Below are positions 20,263-28,161 of a DNA stretch of 64,000 nt, piece after piece (the stretch's first letter is position 1; each line of letters opens with the position of its first letter). A program made the translations under genes and the position numbers. The notes below the pieces were generated by a model. That model made no database searches and was not told where the DNA came from. It was given only the letters and a program-made list of their open reading frames with translations. The stretch covers positions 62,001 through 126,000 of the forward strand of contig NZ_PQSS01000004.1 in assembly GCF_002920535.1 (NCBI RefSeq), given 5' to 3'. The stretch is from Streptomyces sp. Ru71 (GTDB taxonomy: Bacteria; Actinomycetota; Actinomycetes; Streptomycetales; Streptomycetaceae).

Positions 20263-21936
20263 TCAGCCGGCCTTGCTGAGCTGCGGCTCCTTCTCCTCGG
20301 CCGGCTGCTCCGCCCGCGCCTTGTCCCGGCGCGGCAGCAGCACCGCGACGAGCACCGTGCCGGCGCCCAGGATCACCACGCCGACCAGGCTGGTGTGGGC
20401 GACCGCGTCGGCGAAGGAGGAGCCGACGGCGTGGCTCATCTGCCCGGCGCCCTCGGCGAGTTGCTGCGCCTGCGCCTTGAGCTGCGCGGCCTGCTGCGGG
20501 CTGCTCGCGTGCGCCGCCTGCTCGGCGAGCGCGCGGGCCTTGTCGCCGATGCCCTGCGCGACGGCGTACCCGGCGCCGACGGAGTCCTGCGCGGTGGTGA
20601 GGGCGTCGGCCGGCAGCTTGCTGCCCTTCGTGGCGTCCGCGAGGTGGTCGGAGTACGACGTGGCGAGCAGCGAGCCGAGGATCGCGATGCCGAGCGAGCC
20701 GCCCAGCTCCAGCGAGGTGTCGTTCACCGCGCCGCCCACGCCCAGCTCCGCCTCCGGGAAGGAGCCCATGATGGCGTCCGTGCAGGGCGACAGGGCGAGG
20801 CCGATGGCCAGGCCGAGGATGACCAGGGGCGCCACGAAGTCGCCGTACGACGATCCCGCGTCGACCTGGGTCAGCAGGGCGAGGGCCGCCGTGCCGCCGA
20901 CCATGCCCGCGCTCACCGTCCACTTCATGCCGACCCGCGGGGTGAGGTACCCGGTCAGCGCCGAGCCGACGAAGACCGCGCCGGCCAGCGGCAGCATGCG
21001 CACACCGGTGTCCAGGGCGTCGTAGCCGAGGACGAACTGCAGGTGCTGGGTGAGGTAGTAGAAGGCGCCGAAGACGGCCAGGAAGAACAGGGCGACGGCG
21101 AGGTTGGAGCCGGCGAAGCGGCGCTCGGTGAAGCGGCGCACGTCCAGGATGGGGCGCGGGTGGCGCAGCTCCCACAGGACGAAGGCGATCAGGGCCACGC
21201 CGGCCACGACCGCGGCGGTCACCGCCTTGGCTCCCCAGCCGAAGTGTGGGCCCTCGATGATCATGTAGACCAGCGCGCCGGTCCAGATCACCGACAGCAG
21301 GCCGCCGACGTAGTCGATCCGGTCGTGGTGCCCCGCCTTGGAGGGCGGGACCAGGACGAAGGCGGCGACGATCGCCACGGCCGCGATGGGCACGTTGATC
21401 AGGAAGGTCGAGGACCAGCCGTGGTCGCGCAGCAGCGCCCCCGCGACGACCGGCCCGGCGGCGATGGCGAGCCCGGCGGTGGCCGTCCACAGCGTGATCG
21501 CCTTGGCGCGTTCCTTGCGCGGGAACGTCGCCGCCAGCAGGGACAGCGTGGCGGGCATGATCAGCGCCGCGCCGACGCCCATCACGGCACGGGCGGCGAT
21601 GACCGCCGTGGAGCTGTCGGCGAGGTAGCCGGCCACCGCGCCGCCGCCGAACACGACGAGCCCGAGGACCAGGGCGCCGCGCCGGCTGTACTTGTCGCCG
21701 ATCGCGCCGAGCAGCAGCATCAGCGCGGCGTACGGGACGGTGTAGCCGTCGATGACCCACTGCAGGTCGGCGCTGGACAGCCCGAGGTCACGGGTCATGT
21801 CGGGCGCGGCGACCGTGAGGGCGGTGTTCGCCATCACGATGATCAGCAGGCTGAGGCAGAGGACGAGGAGCGCCCACCAGCGCCGGCGGTAGGGGCCCTC
21901 CATCCTCTCGACCGGTTCGTTCATCACGAGTCGCAT
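20263..21936 (-). CDS. MFS multidrug efflux transporter (DHA2, 14-TM type)
   Basis: 557 residues. It begins MRLVMNEPVERMEGPYRRRWWALLVLCLSLLIIVMANTALTVAAPDM, and has the MFS motif LLLGAIGDKYSRRG after helix 2 and motif C-like AGPVVAGALL. A long Ala/Gln-rich loop (about residues 455-520) precedes the last helix. The family exports drugs or dyes by proton antiport; the substrate here is unknown. ATG 21936 is chosen for an upstream AGGAAGG; ATG 21924 lacks a ribosome site. It is divergent from tetR over an operator-rich region. The 3' side of the gene faces DUF2127. Confidence 0.93.
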   Translation of the reverse strand: MRLVMNEPVERMEGPYRRRWWALLVLCLSLLIIVMANTALTVAAPDMTRDLGLSSADLQWVIDGYTVPYAALMLLLGAIGDKYSRRGALVLGLVVFGGGAVAGYLADSSTAVIAARAVMGVGAALIMPATLSLLAATFPRKERAKAITLWTATAGLAIAAGPVVAGALLRDHGWSSTFLINVPIAAVAIVAAFVLVPPSKAGHHDRIDYVGGLLSVIWTGALVYMIIEGPHFGWGAKAVTAAVVAGVALIAFVLWELRHPRPILDVRRFTERRFAGSNLAVALFFLAVFGAFYYLTQHLQFVLGYDALDTGVRMLPLAGAVFVGSALTGYLTPRVGMKWTVSAGMVGGTAALALLTQVDAGSSYGDFVAPLVILGLAIGLALSPCTDAIMGSFPEAELGVGGAVNDTSLELGGSLGIAILGSLLATSYSDHLADATKGSKLPADALTTAQDSVGAGYAVAQGIGDKARALAEQAAHASSPQQAAQLKAQAQQLAEGAGQMSHAVGSSFADAVAHTSLVGVVILGAGTVLVAVLLPRRDKARAEQPAEEKEPQLSKAG

Positions 21937-21966
21937 GGCAGGGATCGCCTTCCTGGACGACAGGAC

Positions 21967-22030
21967 TTGCACAATGGCGTGCAACTGCACAACCATGTGC
22001 AATGTACGTCCGTTGCACAGGACTGTGCAA
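21967..22030. promoter_or_regulatory. Three tandem 18-bp inverted-repeat operators (TTGCACA half-sites)
   Basis: Sites: 21967-21984 TTGCACAATGGCGTGCAA, 21985-22002 CTGCACAACCATGTGCAA and 22013-22030 TTGCACAGGACTGTGCAA. The third is a perfect 8-2-8 palindrome. The first two abut; the third is 10 bp further. They lie between the MFS and tetR starts, so the TetR protein very probably binds here. Confidence 0.85.
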
Positions 22031-22065
22031 GTCGACGGAAGTCCCGCTCCCGGGAGGAGGGCAGA

Positions 22066-22689
22066 ATGGCTGCCATGACCACGGGTAACACCAGCCGCGC
22101 CGACGCCAACCGGCGCCGCATCCTCGACGTCGCCCTCGCGGAGCTGCTGCGCGACCCCGACGCGTCCATGGACCAGATCGCGCGCGCCGCCGGTGTCGTA
22201 CGACGGACCGTGTACGGGCACTTCCCGAGCCGGGAGGCGCTGATCAGCACGCTGGTCGACGACGCGGTCGAGGCGCTGGCGGCCGCGCACGCCGAGGGCC
22301 GCGAGGGAGTGGAGGACCCGGCCGAGGCGGTGGCCCGCTCCGTGCTCGCGGTGTGGGAGATCGCCGACCGCTATCGCCTGCTCGTCGCGCTGGCCCAGCG
22401 CACGGTCACCATGCAGGGCATCCGGGAGCGCCTCGGCCCGGTCCGCGAGAACGGCATCCGGCTGCTCCAGCGGGGCCTGGACGAGGGCGTCTTCGCCTCA
22501 GCACTGCCGGCACCGGCGCTGGCGTACGTGCACGAGCAGATCCTCTTCGCCCTGATGGAGGCCGTGAACGACGACCTCCTCCCCGCGGCGGACGCGGGCC
22601 GCTCGGCGGCGGTCACGGTCCTGACGGCGGTGGGAGTACCGGCAGCAAGGGCGACGGACCTGGTGGAGAAGCTGGCGGCCGAGACCTGA
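22066..22689 (+). CDS. TetR family repressor of the adjacent efflux pump
   Basis: 207 residues. The N-terminal HTH is RRRILDVALAELLRDPDASMDQIARAAGVVRRTVYGHFPSREALISTLVDDAV, with the TVYGHFPSREAL recognition helix. The remaining helices form a ligand-binding domain. ATG 22066 follows an AGGAGG (22055-22060) by 5 nt; ATG 22075 is a weaker alternative. The divergent arrangement with an MFS exporter and three shared operator-like repeats implies self-regulation and drug-inducible control of the pump. Confidence 0.93.
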   Translation: MAAMTTGNTSRADANRRRILDVALAELLRDPDASMDQIARAAGVVRRTVYGHFPSREALISTLVDDAVEALAAAHAEGREGVEDPAEAVARSVLAVWEIADRYRLLVALAQRTVTMQGIRERLGPVRENGIRLLQRGLDEGVFASALPAPALAYVHEQILFALMEAVNDDLLPAADAGRSAAVTVLTAVGVPAARATDLVEKLAAET

Positions 22690-22700
22690 GAAACGCCAAA

Positions 22701-22739
22701 AGGACACCCGGCAAAGGTTCAGGCAATGCCGGGTGTCCT
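22701..22739. terminator. Terminator hairpin after tetR
   Basis: A perfect 13-bp stem (22701-22713 with 22727-22739) with a 13-nt loop lies between convergent tetR and dctA. Confidence 0.75.
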
Positions 22740-22767
22740 GGTCAAAGGCGGGAGTGCAGCCCACCTA

Positions 22768-22796
22768 GGGGCGCGGGGAACTGCGCGACGAGCCAC
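22768..22796. repeat. Intergenic repeat, copy 2
   Basis: The core is GGGGCGCGGGGAACTGCGCG followed by ACGAGCCAC. It is identical to the copy at 52103 except for one base and lies downstream of a gene end, as do the other copies. Confidence 0.75.
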
Positions 22797-22837
22797 GGAC
22801 GACCCGCACCCGCAGAACCACGCAAGCCCCCACGGCG

Positions 22838-24202
22838 CTATGCGTTGGCCAACTGCTTCTCCGGCACCGTCTCAACCTCGGAGTCATCGAGCAGCGTCCG
22901 CTCATCGAACGGCACCTCCCCCGCCAGCACCGCGCGGACGCGCTCCGTGTCGATCTCCTTCGTCCACGTCCCGATCAGCACCGTCGCCACCGCGTTGCCC
23001 GCGAAGTTGGTCAGCGCGCGGGCCTCGCTCATGAAGCGGTCGATGCCGACGATCAGCCCGATGCCGTCGACCAGCGCCGGCTTGTGCGACTGCAGGCCAC
23101 CGGCCAGCGTGGCCAGGCCCGCCCCGGTGACGCCCGCCGCGCCCTTGGAGGCGACCAGCAGGAACAGCAGCAGCGGGATCTGCTCGCCGATCGACATCGG
23201 CGTACCCATGGCGTCGGCGATGAACAGGGACGCCATGGTCATGTAGATCATGGTGCCGTCGAGGTTGAAGGAGTAGCCGGTCGGCACCGTGATGCCGACG
23301 ACCGGCTTGCTCACGCCCAGGTGCTCCATCTTCGCGATCAGCCGCGGCAGCGCCGACTCGGAGGAGGAGGTGGACAGGATCAGCAGGAACTCGCGGCCCA
23401 GGTACTTGAAGAACGTGAAGACGTTGAGCCCGGCGACGATCCGCAGCAGCGCCCCGAGGACGACGAACACGAACAGCGCGCAGGTGACGTAGAAGCCGAG
23501 CATCAGCACGGCCAGCGACTTCAGCGCGTCCACGCCCGCCGAGCCGACGACCGCGGCCATCGCGCCGAACGCGCCGATGGGCGCCGCCCACATCACCATC
23601 GCCAGGACGCGGAAGACGAGCCGCTGGATGTGCTCGACGCCGCGCAGCACCGGCTGCCCGGCCTTGCCCATGGCCTGCAGCGCGAACCCGCACAGCAGCG
23701 CGACCAGCAGGGTCTGCAGCACCTCCCCCTCGGTGAAGGCGGACACGATCGTCTTCGGGATGATCCCGAGCAGGAACTCGGTGGTGTCCTTGGCCTCGGC
23801 GTCGACCTGGGCGTGCCCGGCGTTCTTGACCGCGTCGGTGACGGCGAGGCTGGAGCCGGGCTCCAGGATGTTGCCGACGACCAGGCCGATCGCGAGCGCG
23901 ACCAGGGACATCGCCAGGAAGTAGCCGAGGGCGATGCCGCCCACGGCCCCGACCTTGGCGGCCTTGCGCACCGAGCCGATGCCGAGCACGATCGTGCAGA
24001 AGATGATCGGCGAGATCATCATCTTGATCAGGTTCACGAAGCCCGTGCCGATGGGCTTCAGTTCGACCGCGAAGTCGGGTGCGGCGAGCCCGACGACGAT
24101 ACCGAGGGCGACCGCGACGATCACCGCGATGTACAGGTAGTGGGTGCGGTCCCGCTTCACAGCGGGCGCGGCTGGTGCCGTTGGGGATGTGCTGGCGGCC
24201 AC
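22838..24202 (-). CDS. dctA: C4-dicarboxylate:cation symporter
   Basis: 454 residues, DAACS family. It imports succinate, fumarate or malate with protons or sodium. Hallmarks are the serine-rich re-entrant loop LLILSTSSSESALPRLI, NLDGTMIYMTMA (the NxDGT substrate/cation motif) and SKGAAGVTGAGLATLAGGL. About eight hydrophobic helices are visible. GTG 24202 is selected because AAGGAGG lies 6 nt upstream; the longer frame from 24250 lacks a ribosome site. The divergent gene is a CitA/DcuS-like sensor kinase, which fits dicarboxylate-responsive induction. Confidence 0.95.
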   Translation of the reverse strand: MAASTSPTAPAAPAVKRDRTHYLYIAVIVAVALGIVVGLAAPDFAVELKPIGTGFVNLIKMMISPIIFCTIVLGIGSVRKAAKVGAVGGIALGYFLAMSLVALAIGLVVGNILEPGSSLAVTDAVKNAGHAQVDAEAKDTTEFLLGIIPKTIVSAFTEGEVLQTLLVALLCGFALQAMGKAGQPVLRGVEHIQRLVFRVLAMVMWAAPIGAFGAMAAVVGSAGVDALKSLAVLMLGFYVTCALFVFVVLGALLRIVAGLNVFTFFKYLGREFLLILSTSSSESALPRLIAKMEHLGVSKPVVGITVPTGYSFNLDGTMIYMTMASLFIADAMGTPMSIGEQIPLLLFLLVASKGAAGVTGAGLATLAGGLQSHKPALVDGIGLIVGIDRFMSEARALTNFAGNAVATVLIGTWTKEIDTERVRAVLAGEVPFDERTLLDDSEVETVPEKQLANA

Positions 24203-24354
24203 GGCTGCCCTCCTTGACGTCTTCGTCGGCATCACCGGCGTGCGGCTCACGTCCGGGCGTTTTGGGGATTGCCGTGACTATCTCCCGGCCCTGTGAGGGC
24301 GGTCACCCTTCCGTTCATTTAGTTCACAATCAGCCGCCGAGGCAGACTGACGGC
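24203..24354. promoter_or_regulatory. Divergent dctA / sensor kinase promoter region
   Basis: 152 nt with no gene. An AT-rich patch around 24310-24330 (GTTCATTTAGTTCACAAT, with a GTTCA direct repeat) is the likely response-regulator target. No site is proven. Confidence 0.4.
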
Positions 24355-25974
24355 ATGCGCATATCCGTTCGCAGACCCCGCAGCCTGGCAGGCCAGCTGT
24401 TCGCCATGCAGGCCGTGCTGCTCGCGGTCGTGGTGGCCGGATACGCACTGTTCAGCTACGTCAGCGACCGCAGCCAGGCCGAGCAGGCGGCCGGCCGGCA
24501 GGCCACGGCGGTGGCCCGGTCGGTGGCCGATTCCCCGTCGGTGCGCTCGGCCATCCGCACGTCCGATCCGACGGCCGAGCTCCAGCCGTACGCGCTGCGG
24601 ATCATGCGGGACACCGACGTCGACTTCGTCACGATCATGAACCCGCAGGGCATCCGCTGGACCCACCCCGACCCGAACCAGATCGGCAAGCGTTTCCTCG
24701 GCAACACCGCCCCCGCCCTGCGCGGCGAGACCTTCACCGAGACCTACACCGGCACCCTCGGCCCCTCGGTCCGCGCGGTCACGCCGGTCGAGGACGACGA
24801 CAAGCGGATCGTGGGCCTGGTCAGCGCCGGCATCCGGGTCGAGGCGATCAGCGCACGCGTCCAGGACCAGGTGACCGCCCTGCTCGGCGTCGCGGCGGGG
24901 GTGCTGGCCCTCGGCGCGATCGGCACCTACGTGATCAACGCCCGGCTGCGCCGGCACACCCACGGCATGAACGCGGCCGAGCTGAGCCGTATGCACGCCT
25001 ACCACGAGGCCGCGCTGCACGCCGTACGCGAGGGGCTGCTGCTGCTCGACGGGCAGTACCGTGTGGCGCTGATCAACGACGGCGGACGGGAGCTGCTGGG
25101 GGTGAGCGGGGACGTGGTGGGCCGGTCGGTCGCGGAGCTGGGGCTTCCCGCGCCGCTCACGGGGGCGCTGCTGGCGTCCGAGCCGCGGGTGGACGAGGTG
25201 CACCTGACGGCGGAGCGGGTGGTCGTCGTGAACACCTCGCCGGTGTCCGGCGGGGAGCGCCGCGGCACGATCGTGACCCTGCGCGACGTCACCGAACTCC
25301 AGTCGCTGATGGGTGAGTTGGACTCCGAGCGCGGCTTCACCCAGGCGCTGCGCTCCCAGGCGCACGAGGCGGCCAACCGCCTGCACACGGTCGTCTCCCT
25401 GATCGAGCTGGGCCGGGCCGAGGAGGCGGTCGACTTCGCCACGGCCGAGCTGGAGCTGGCGCAGGCCCTGACCGACCAGGTGGTGGCCGCGGTGAGCGAA
25501 CCGGTGCTGGCCGCGCTGCTGCTGGGCAAGACGGCGCAGGCGAACGAGCGGGGCGTGGAGCTGGTGGTGTCGTCCGACAGCCGCCTGGACGACGGGCTGC
25601 TGCCGGCCGACCTGTCGGCCCGGGACCTGGTGACCATCCTCGGCAACCTGATCGACAACGCCGTCGACGCGGCGCAGGGCGGGGTGGCGCCGCGGGTGAC
25701 GGTGACGGCGTACACGGACGCGTCCGAGCTGGTGCTGCGCGTGGCGGACACCGGGCCCGGCGTCGACCCGGGCCATGCCGACCTGGTCTTCCAGCGCGGC
25801 TACTCCACCAAGCCGTCCGGACCGGGCGGGCGCGGCCTCGGCCTGGCCCTGGTCCGCCAGACCGTGTACCGCCACGCGGGCACGCTCACGGTGGCGGAGG
25901 CGGCCGAGGGCGGCGCCGAGTTCGAGGTGCGGCTGCCGCTGCGGGTCGGCGCGAGCACCGGGGGCGACGCATGA
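24355..25974 (+). CDS. CitA/DcuS-type sensor histidine kinase
   Basis: 539 residues. The first transmembrane helix is LFAMQAVLLAVVVAGYALFSYV. An extracytoplasmic PDC/Cache sensor (about 40-175) contains FVTIMNPQGIRWTHPDPNQIGKRF and TVTPVEDD-like elements. A second helix is VTALLGVAAGVLALGAIGTYVI. A PAS domain follows (about 220-310), then the DHp box LRSQAHEAANRLHTVVSLIELG with phospho-acceptor His337. The ATPase has NLIDNAVDAA, VADTGPGVD and GGRGLGLALVRQ. ATG 24355 is the only start near the first helix. Partner of the response regulator downstream (ATGA overlap); probably senses C4-dicarboxylate or citrate for dctA. Confidence 0.94.
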   Translation: MRISVRRPRSLAGQLFAMQAVLLAVVVAGYALFSYVSDRSQAEQAAGRQATAVARSVADSPSVRSAIRTSDPTAELQPYALRIMRDTDVDFVTIMNPQGIRWTHPDPNQIGKRFLGNTAPALRGETFTETYTGTLGPSVRAVTPVEDDDKRIVGLVSAGIRVEAISARVQDQVTALLGVAAGVLALGAIGTYVINARLRRHTHGMNAAELSRMHAYHEAALHAVREGLLLLDGQYRVALINDGGRELLGVSGDVVGRSVAELGLPAPLTGALLASEPRVDEVHLTAERVVVVNTSPVSGGERRGTIVTLRDVTELQSLMGELDSERGFTQALRSQAHEAANRLHTVVSLIELGRAEEAVDFATAELELAQALTDQVVAAVSEPVLAALLLGKTAQANERGVELVVSSDSRLDDGLLPADLSARDLVTILGNLIDNAVDAAQGGVAPRVTVTAYTDASELVLRVADTGPGVDPGHADLVFQRGYSTKPSGPGGRGLGLALVRQTVYRHAGTLTVAEAAEGGAEFEVRLPLRVGASTGGDA

Positions 25975-26663
25975 GCACCGAGCGGCCGCCGATCCGGGTC
26001 CTGGTCGTCGAGGACGACCCGGTCGCCGCCGACGCGCACGTGATGTACGTCGGCCGGGTGCCGGGCTTCACCGCCGTCGGCAAGGCGCACACCGGTGCGG
26101 AGGCCCGCCGGTTCCTGGACCGCGCGCCGGTCGACCTGCTCCTGCTCGACCTGCACCTGCCCGACGTGCACGGCCTGGCCCTGGCACGGTCGCTGCGGGC
26201 CGCCGGCCACCACGCCGACGTCATCGCCGTGACGTCGGCCAGGGACCTGGCGGTCGTACGGGAGGGCGTCTCGCTCGGCGTCGTCCAGTACGTCCTGAAG
26301 CCCTTCACCTTCGCCACCCTGCGCGACCGCCTGGTCCGCTACGCCGAGTTCCACGCGGCGGCGGGCGAGGCCAGCGGCCAGGACGAGGTGGACCGCGCCC
26401 TTGCGGTGCTGCGCGCCCCGGGCCCGGCGGCGCTGCCGAAGGGGCTGAGCGCGCCGACCCTGGAGCGGGTGACCATGGCGCTGCGCGAGCAGGGGGAGGG
26501 CCTGACGGCGACGGCCCTGGCCGAGACGGTGGGCATCTCGCGCATCACCGCCCGCCGCTACCTGGAACACCTGGTGGAGGCGGGCCGGGCGGACCGCAGC
26601 CCGCTGTACGGCCAGGTGGGCAGGCCGGAGCTGGTGTACCGGTGGGTGTCGCAGGGGCGGTGA
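25971..26663 (+). CDS. CitB/DcuR-type response regulator
   Basis: 230 residues. The receiver domain has the acidic pair in VVEDDPVAADAH, phospho-acceptor Asp60 in LLLLDLHLPDVHG, a Thr in AVTSARD and Lys in VLKPF. The C-terminal HTH is GLTATALAETVGISRITARRYLEHLVEAGRADRSPLYGQVGRPELVYRW, the DpiA/DcuR type. ATG 25971 overlaps the kinase stop (ATGA). It is expected to activate the divergent dctA. Confidence 0.94.
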   Translation: MSTERPPIRVLVVEDDPVAADAHVMYVGRVPGFTAVGKAHTGAEARRFLDRAPVDLLLLDLHLPDVHGLALARSLRAAGHHADVIAVTSARDLAVVREGVSLGVVQYVLKPFTFATLRDRLVRYAEFHAAAGEASGQDEVDRALAVLRAPGPAALPKGLSAPTLERVTMALREQGEGLTATALAETVGISRITARRYLEHLVEAGRADRSPLYGQVGRPELVYRWVSQGR

Positions 26664-26705
26664 GGCCGGCGGCACGCGCGCTGTCCCCCGGCGGCCGGAG
26701 CGGCG

Positions 26706-27167
26706 TCAGGTGTCGAGCCGCAGCAGCTTGCCGAGCAGCGTGGAGAGCTGGCCGCGTTCGGCCGGCGTGAGGTCCTTGAAGGTGTCGTCGAGGAAGGCGG
26801 GGACGGCGTCCTCGGCTTCGGCCAGGAGCCGGCGGCCCGAGTCGGTGATGGTGACGGCGTAGGCGCGGCGATCGCCCGCGTCGCGTTCGCGCCGCACGTG
26901 CCCGGCCTTCTCCAGGCCGTCGCAGATGCCGACCATGACGCTGCGGTCGATGCGCAGCTGGTCGCTCAGCACCCGCTGTGAGGTGGGCCCGACGTCGGCG
27001 AGCATCTTGAGCACCAGGTGCTGCCCGACGCCGATCCCGGTCTCGGCGGCCCGGGCCTCCGCGGCACGGGCGACGGCGGCGGAGGCCCGGCACAGCGCGA
27101 TGTCGAGACGCTCCGCGGCGAGTGTCGGGAAGTAGACGGCCTCGCGGTCCGCGGTCCTGGGCGCCAT
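26706..27167 (-). CDS. MarR family regulator
   Basis: 153 residues. The winged helix includes GVGQHLVLKMLADVGPTSQRVLSDQLRIDRSVMVGICDGLEKAGHVRRERDAGDRRAYAVTITDSGRRLL, a full MarR signature. ATG 27167 is chosen since GAGGAGGT lies 7 nt upstream. It is divergent from a nitroreductase gene; the 190-bp AT-rich gap contains repeated ATTGTTTGC elements that may be its operators. MarR/nitroreductase pairs often respond to quinones or nitroaromatics, but the ligand here is unknown. Confidence 0.93.
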   Translation of the reverse strand: MAPRTADREAVYFPTLAAERLDIALCRASAAVARAAEARAAETGIGVGQHLVLKMLADVGPTSQRVLSDQLRIDRSVMVGICDGLEKAGHVRRERDAGDRRAYAVTITDSGRRLLAEAEDAVPAFLDDTFKDLTPAERGQLSTLLGKLLRLDT

Positions 27168-27238
27168 TCGGCCCACCTCCTCTGCCTCTGCGTGTGCGGC
27201 GGTCGTCGTCGAGCCTACCAAGAATCGTCTGCGTCCAG

Positions 27239-27301
27239 ATTGTTTGCGCGCCACCCAAGTCATTTGTATGCTCGCCAATCATCTGTAAGCAAATTGTTTG
27301 C
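27239..27301. promoter_or_regulatory. Repeated ATTGTTTGC elements, candidate MarR operators
   Basis: ATTGTTTGC occurs at 27239-27247 and 27293-27301. The second is part of GCAAATTGTTTGC (27289-27301), a 5-3-5 inverted repeat. The AT-rich stretch contrasts with its surroundings and separates marR from the nitroreductase gene. Confidence 0.55.
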
Positions 27302-27357
27302 CCGCAGATTGACGCGGTGATCACTGACGCCCGCACCCGAAACGCGAGGAAGCGGCC

Positions 27358-28080
27358 ATGACTCTGGACCTGACCCCGGACCAACTGCTGTCCACCACCC
27401 GCGCCGTGCGCAAACGCCTCGACCTGGACCGCCCGGTGCCGCGCCACCTGATCGAGGAGTGCGTGGACCTGGCCACGCAGGCGCCGACCGGCCGCAACCG
27501 GCAGCGCTGGCACTTCGTCGTCGTCACCGAAGCCGACCAGCGGCGGGCCGTGGCCGACATCTTCCTGCGCGCCCTCCCGCTCGCCACCGGCCACCCGCTG
27601 ACCGAACGCGACGCCTGGCGCATGCACTACCACCCCGGCTCCACCGAGCGCGTCTTCGACGGACTGCGCCATCTGGCCGCCAACATCCACCGGGTGCCGG
27701 CCTTCGTCATCCCCGGGGTGGAAGGACGCACCGACCACGCCCCGGTGAGCGTGCAGGCGGGCGCCTGGGGCTCGATCCTGCCGGCGGTGTGGAGCTTCAT
27801 GCTGGCCGCCCGCGCACGCGGCCTGGGCACCACCTGGACGACGGCGCAAGGCCCACTGGAACGGGAGCTGGCCGAGGTGCTCGGCGTCCCGTACGACGAC
27901 GTCATGCTGGCCGCGTTCCTCCCGCTGGCCTTCACCCTCGGCACCGACTTCAAGCCGGCCCGCCGGATCCCCCGCGAGCACGTCCTGCACTGGGACCACT
28001 GGGAGAGCCGCCCGGCCGGACCCGCCCGGCAGAGCACCCGCTCCGCGCCGGCCGCCGTCAATCCGCCGCACACACATTGA
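27358..28080 (+). CDS. Nitroreductase family FMN-dependent oxidoreductase
   Basis: 240 residues. The N-terminal TTRAVRKRLDLDRPVPRHLIEECVDLATQAPTGRNRQRWHFVVVTEADQR is the FMN-binding start of the family. ARARGLGTTWTT and FLPLAFTLGTDFKPARRIPREHVLHWDHW complete the fold. It would reduce nitro groups, quinones or flavin-linked substrates with NAD(P)H in the cytoplasm. ATG 27358 has AGGAAG upstream. A Pro/Ala-rich tail ends the protein. It is regulated most likely by the divergent MarR. Confidence 0.92.
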   Translation: MTLDLTPDQLLSTTRAVRKRLDLDRPVPRHLIEECVDLATQAPTGRNRQRWHFVVVTEADQRRAVADIFLRALPLATGHPLTERDAWRMHYHPGSTERVFDGLRHLAANIHRVPAFVIPGVEGRTDHAPVSVQAGAWGSILPAVWSFMLAARARGLGTTWTTAQGPLERELAEVLGVPYDDVMLAAFLPLAFTLGTDFKPARRIPREHVLHWDHWESRPAGPARQSTRSAPAAVNPPHTH

Positions 28081-28095
28081 CCTGACTAGACCACT
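28080..28095. promoter_or_regulatory. DasR (dre)-like site upstream of the sugar importer
   Basis: ACCTGACTAGACCACT matches 13 of 16 positions of the dre consensus as I recall it (ACTGGTCTAGACCACT). The right half is perfect and the left half is degenerate. It lies 67 bp before the binding-protein start. Confidence 0.4.
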
Positions 28096-28161
28096 CAACT
28101 TACGTTCGCACCGCAGCAATCTCCGCGTCACAGCCTCGTGAGCCCGCTGGAGGTCATGCCC

